8,344 bases of DNA from Clostridiales bacterium (GTDB lineage Bacteria > Bacillota > Clostridia > WRLR01): positions 1 through 8,344 of the forward strand of contig JAITSR010000164.1 of assembly GCA_031287655.1 (NCBI GenBank), given 5' to 3'. The first letter of the stretch is position 1. Each line of letters opens with the position of its first letter. Below, piece by piece: positions 5,937 through 8,344 of the stretch. The position numbers were made by a program, and so were the translations under genes. The notes under the pieces were generated by a model. That model saw only the letters and a list, made by a program, of their open reading frames with translations, was not told the origin of the DNA and searched no databases.

Positions 5937-7037
5937 ATGAAGCAGACGGAAAAGCAAACGGAACAAGTAAAGCAAACGCCGCAAAAACTCAACTTTATGA
6001 ACGACTACAATTCGGTGGGGCATCCCAACGTGCTGCGCGCGCTCGCGGACGCCTCCGCGGCCAAATTCCCCGGATATGGGACGGACGCCGAGACCGGGCG
6101 GGCCGTGGCCGCAGTCCGCGCGCTGATCCAAAACGAGGCGGCCGACGTCCACTTTTTGATGGGCGGCACGCAGACAAATCTGACCGCGATCGCCGCGTTC
6201 CTGCGCCCGCACGAGGCCGTGATCGCCCCCGCGAACGCCCACATCAACGTACATGAGACCGGCGCGATCGAGGCGGTCGGGCACAAAATTCTGACCGTCG
6301 CCTCAAACGACGGCAAGCTCCGCGCCGACGACATCCGCGCCGTCTGCGCGCGCCACGGCGGCGACGAGCACATGGTGGCGCCGCGGCTCGTCTTTCTCTC
6401 GCAGTCGTCGGAGCTCGGGACGCTCTACAGCATGGCCGAGCTGCGCGAAATCCGCGCCGTCTGCGACGCGCTCGGACTGTATCTTTATGTGGACGGCGCA
6501 AGACTCGCCGTCGCGCTGACCTCCCCGCGAAACGACGTATCGCTCCCCGCGCTTGCCGCGCTCGCCGACGCTTTTTATCTTGGCGGTACCAAAAACGGGC
6601 TGCTGCTCGGCGAGGCGCTCGTGATCGCAAACCCAAAGCTCACGGCGGATTTCCGCTACTTAATCAAACAGAAGGGCGGCCTTCTGGCGAAGGGCTTTCT
6701 TCTCGGCTTGCAGTTTTGCGCCCTGTTGGAGAACGGGCTCTATTTCGAGCTCGGGATCCACGCGAACGATATGGCTTTGCGTCTGCGCGAGGGGCTTGTC
6801 AAACGGGGCTTCACCTTTTTTGTCGACTCCCCCACAAACCAGATTTTCCCGATCCTGCCGGAGCGCGCGGCCGAGGCGCTCGCGGCAAACGTGCTGTATG
6901 AAGTGTGGGAGCGCGAACCAAACGTTACAGGCGGCGGCAAGGGCAAAACCGCGATCCGCCTCGTGACGTCGTGGAATACCGATGCCGCGGAGATCGAAGC
7001 CTTTTTTGAGAGACTCGACCGCGCTATGCGGCAATGA
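5937..7037 (+). CDS. PLP-dependent threonine aldolase / beta-eliminating lyase family enzyme
   Basis: 366 residues from ATG 5937. The fold-type I PLP enzyme pattern of the L-threonine aldolase family (Beta_elim_lyase) is clear. It includes the N-terminal substrate region FMNDYNSVGHPNVL (20-33), YGTD (47-50), the phosphate-binding GGTQTN (76-81), a His that should stack on the PLP ring (H102, in NAHINVHETGA), VDGAR (185-189) with the Asp that contacts the pyridine nitrogen, the Schiff-base lysine K219 in YLGGTKNG, and a late RLVTSW whose Arg (341) should hold the substrate carboxylate. Family members split beta-hydroxy-alpha-amino acids such as L-threonine, allo-threonine or phenylserine into glycine and an aldehyde in the cytosol. 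The GGTKN form of the lysine motif differs from the SKG form of E. coli LtaE, so the substrate should not be assumed to be threonine. It is somewhat longer than LtaE (333 aa), partly through a Gln/Lys-rich N-terminus. It is the first gene of a two-gene operon with the SDR 35 bases downstream. All expected catalytic residues are present. Confidence 0.92.
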   Translation: MKQTEKQTEQVKQTPQKLNFMNDYNSVGHPNVLRALADASAAKFPGYGTDAETGRAVAAVRALIQNEAADVHFLMGGTQTNLTAIAAFLRPHEAVIAPANAHINVHETGAIEAVGHKILTVASNDGKLRADDIRAVCARHGGDEHMVAPRLVFLSQSSELGTLYSMAELREIRAVCDALGLYLYVDGARLAVALTSPRNDVSLPALAALADAFYLGGTKNGLLLGEALVIANPKLTADFRYLIKQKGGLLAKGFLLGLQFCALLENGLYFELGIHANDMALRLREGLVKRGFTFFVDSPTNQIFPILPERAAEALAANVLYEVWEREPNVTGGGKGKTAIRLVTSWNTDAAEIEAFFERLDRAMRQ

Positions 7038-7057
7038 TAAAAAAACCAATCAAACAT

Positions 7058-7063
7058 AGGAGG
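7058..7063 (+). promoter_or_regulatory. Ribosome binding site AGGAGG of SDR gene
   Basis: A perfect AGGAGG 9 bases before ATG 7073. It decides this start over the in-frame ATG at 7034, which overlaps the stop region of the upstream gene and would add 13 basic residues before the Rossmann fold. Confidence 0.8.
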
Positions 7064-7072
7064 TTCCGGCTC

Positions 7073-7921
7073 ATGAGTATTGAAAAGAAGGCGCTGGTCA
7101 CGGGCGGTTCTTCGGGGATCGGCCAAGGGATCGCGGTCGTGCTCGCGGAGCATGGCTACGACGTCGCGATTACTTACAGCACGCGGCCCGAGGGGGCGGA
7201 AAAGACCTGCGCGGAGATCACAAAACTCGGGCGCAAGGCCTACATGTACCAACAGGAGATGTCGGAGCCGGACGCGGCTGAAAAAGTCGTGGCCGCGGCT
7301 GTCAAAGACCTCGGCGGCATATCGCTGATGGTCAACAACGCGGGGCGGACGATCTTTCACAGCGTGCTCACGATCACCGCCGAGCAAATGCAGTATCTGT
7401 ACGGCTTGAATTTTCGCTCTTATGTGCTCTGCGCCGGGGCCGCCGCGCGCGATATGGTCCGCAGCGGCACGCGCGGTTCGATCATCTTTATTACATCGAG
7501 CCGCGGCGAGCGCGCGTATGCTGAGGATTTGCTGTACGGCGGCTTCAAGGCCGGAATCAACCGCGCTTGCCAGTCGATGGCGCTCGACCTCGCGCGCTAT
7601 GGCATCCGCGTAAACTGCGTCGCGCCCGGCGCGACGGTCACAAAACCGGAACGCCCGATAACAGGCACGCCTTTTTCCGACGCGATCCCGCTCGGACGCA
7701 TGGGGACGCCGCGCGACAACGGCGAGCTCGTCGCTTTTCTCGCGTCCGACAAAGCCTCCTATATCACGGGCGTGACGATCCGCGTCGACGGCGGGCTCGT
7801 GCTGCCCGGCATGATCGAGTACACCTCGCATACGGAACTCGTACACAGCCAAGTGAACCCCGACTGGACGGAGCGCGTGAAAAAGGAACTCGCCGAGTAC
7901 GAGACGCGCGAGCCGGAATAA
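7073..7921 (+). CDS. Short-chain dehydrogenase/reductase (classical SDR family)
   Basis: 282 residues. The Rossmann nucleotide-binding motif TGGSSGIG is at 10-17, NNAG at 88-91 and the structural Asn at N113. The catalytic residues are S142 (in TSSRG), Y155 and K159 (YGGFK), and the late motifs are RVNCVAPG (179-186) and the terminal ITGVTIRVDGG (231-241). The residues after the second strand (ITYSTRPEG) include Arg38 and lack an acidic residue, favouring NADP(H) over NAD(H). These enzymes reduce carbonyls or oxidise alcohols in the cytosol. The nearest general class is FabG/glucose-1-dehydrogenase-like, but the substrate cannot be read. A C-terminal extension of about 40 residues after the usual family end (243-282, Trp/Glu/Lys-containing) is notable. 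The gene follows the aldolase-family gene by 35 bases with its own ribosome site and no promoter or terminator between, so the two are probably co-transcribed and may share a pathway. Confidence 0.95.
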   Translation: MSIEKKALVTGGSSGIGQGIAVVLAEHGYDVAITYSTRPEGAEKTCAEITKLGRKAYMYQQEMSEPDAAEKVVAAAVKDLGGISLMVNNAGRTIFHSVLTITAEQMQYLYGLNFRSYVLCAGAAARDMVRSGTRGSIIFITSSRGERAYAEDLLYGGFKAGINRACQSMALDLARYGIRVNCVAPGATVTKPERPITGTPFSDAIPLGRMGTPRDNGELVAFLASDKASYITGVTIRVDGGLVLPGMIEYTSHTELVHSQVNPDWTERVKKELAEYETREPE

Positions 7922-7922
7922 G

Positions 7923-7942
7923 TATTGTAAAAATTAACAATA
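7923..7942. other. AT-rich inverted repeat after the SDR gene
   Basis: TATTGT (7923-7928) and ACAATA (7937-7942) pair around an 8-base loop just after the stop codon, followed by TTTAG. The stem has a single G-C pair and no real T-run, so it is a weak terminator candidate at best. TATTGT recurs at 7967-7972. Confidence 0.25.
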
Positions 7943-7968
7943 TTTAGTCGCAGTCTGGAACAAAGGTA

Positions 7969-7982
7969 TTGTGGTATCACAA
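7969..7982. promoter_or_regulatory. Palindrome TTGTGGTATCACAA, candidate operator
   Basis: Perfect five-base arms TTGTG/CACAA around GTAT, in the AT-rich leader of the edge gene. The symmetry suits a dimeric regulator. It lies about 55-70 bases upstream of the candidate promoter. Confidence 0.3.
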
Positions 7983-7997
7983 CGATTGAGACATCTT

Positions 7998-8056
7998 TGT
8001 TAAGATTTCTACGGCAAATCTCTTGTTTTGCAGAGTGCTACAGTATATGTTAAGAT
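7998..8056 (+). promoter_or_regulatory. Candidate promoter region of the edge gene, with repeats
   Basis: Two overlapping sigma-A-like options have 17-base spacers: TTGTTT (8023-8028) with TATGTT (8046-8051), or TTGCAG (8028-8033) with TAAGAT (8051-8056). TGTTAAGAT occurs twice, at 7998-8006 and 8048-8056. An inverted repeat AGATTT/AAATCT (8003-8008, 8016-8021) lies just upstream. A start near 8060 would leave a leader of about 95 bases. The rest of the 7922-8156 spacer shows no gene I can support. Confidence 0.35.
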
Positions 8057-8143
8057 GGCTTTAAACACGATGCGTGCGTCTTGCTTCTTTGCCCTTTGCA
8101 TCTTTACGCCTTCTTGAACAGGGGGATGCGCGCAGCAGAAAGC

Positions 8144-8149
8144 AGGAGG
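8144..8149 (+). promoter_or_regulatory. Ribosome binding site AGGAGG of the edge gene
   Basis: A perfect AGGAGG 7 bases before ATG 8157. It is the main evidence that a real gene starts here. Confidence 0.75.
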
Positions 8150-8156
8150 GCGGGAC

Positions 8157-8344
8157 ATGCAGTTGCAAATTTTGCACGATTCGACGTCGCCGGATGGGAT
8201 GCCTTTTTTTCGCGTGGTGCGCATATCCGACGGAAAAAGCGGCCCGCAAGTCGTGTTGACGCCGCCGCATGACATTCAGGTCAAAGGGCGCGGCATGACG
8301 CTCCGGCAGGGCTTAAATTGGTACATGGAAGATTATATCGAACT
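8157..8344 (+). CDS. N-terminus of a probable CHAT/TPR-type protein (3' end outside window)
   Basis: 62 codons are open from ATG 8157 to the window edge, preceded by AGGAGG at ideal spacing. The visible part begins MQLQILHDSTSPDG, continues as an amphipathic beta-rich stretch (FFRVVRISD), then LTPPHD and the helix start GLNWYMEDYIEL (51-62). A short beta region, a PP-containing loop and an L-x-WY-[LM]-E-[DE]-Y helix are what I recognise from the front of many bacterial CHAT-domain proteins, where TPR repeats and a caspase-like CHAT protease follow. That link is from memory of the motif and rests on few residues. The catalytic His-Cys region would be far downstream and is not visible. Other proteins with a similar helix cannot be excluded. 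It is separated from the SDR by a 235-base AT-rich spacer with its own promoter-like elements, so it is probably a separate transcription unit. Confidence 0.72.
   Translation, partial: MQLQILHDSTSPDGMPFFRVVRISDGKSGPQVVLTPPHDIQVKGRGMTLRQGLNWYMEDYIE

Noticed and set aside
6740..7852. Minus-strand open frame of 370 codons over the aldolase-SDR region
   Set aside because: It runs antisense across two genes with intact catalytic motifs and across their intergenic gap. Its product has no family features.
8009..8275. Minus-strand 88-codon frame at the right end
   Set aside because: It overlaps the AT-rich regulatory spacer and the start of the plus-strand gene with a perfect AGGAGG, and it has no domain.

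Overview
The window looks like chromosome of a GC-rich member of the Firmicutes, probably a Clostridia-type gut or anaerobe lineage. The evidence is strong AGGAGG-type ribosome sites, an S-layer-homology (SLH) surface protein, Gram-positive-style membrane and surface proteins, and compact operons in roughly 60-65 % GC DNA with AT-rich intergenic promoters. This placement is an inference from gene content. No rRNA, tRNA, CRISPR array, insertion sequence or phage gene is visible.

Left two thirds (1-5787, minus strand): one tightly packed operon read right to left. It starts with an exported SLH protein carrying an unusual array of cysteines spaced exactly six residues apart. A 797-residue membrane protein follows with no gap; it has an N-terminal membrane domain and two class-I glutamine-amidotransferase-like (GATase1/DUF4350-like) extracytoplasmic domains. 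Three bases later comes a third gene, cut by the window edge, with a membrane domain plus one domain of the same type. The shared GGGL...GDHT signature makes the two membrane proteins recognisable paralogues. Together the three genes look like an undescribed cell-envelope module; its function cannot be read from the sequence.

Centre (5788-5936): a divergent intergenic region with a palindrome over the -35 of the leftward operon, a second short hairpin with a T-run, and two ACATGATA direct repeats 21 bp apart that flank the likely -10 of the rightward operon.

Right (5937-7921, plus strand): a two-gene metabolic operon with a PLP-dependent threonine-aldolase/beta-eliminating-lyase family enzyme and a classical short-chain dehydrogenase/reductase. 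A beta-hydroxy amino acid aldolase beside an oxidoreductase suggests amino acid or aldehyde metabolism, but the substrates are unknown.

Right edge (7922-8344): an AT-rich spacer with several small inverted and direct repeats, then the first 62 codons of a plus-strand gene with an excellent ribosome site. Its start resembles the N-terminal segment found before TPR/CHAT (caspase-like) regions, so a conflict or signalling protein may begin here. The identifying domains lie outside the window.
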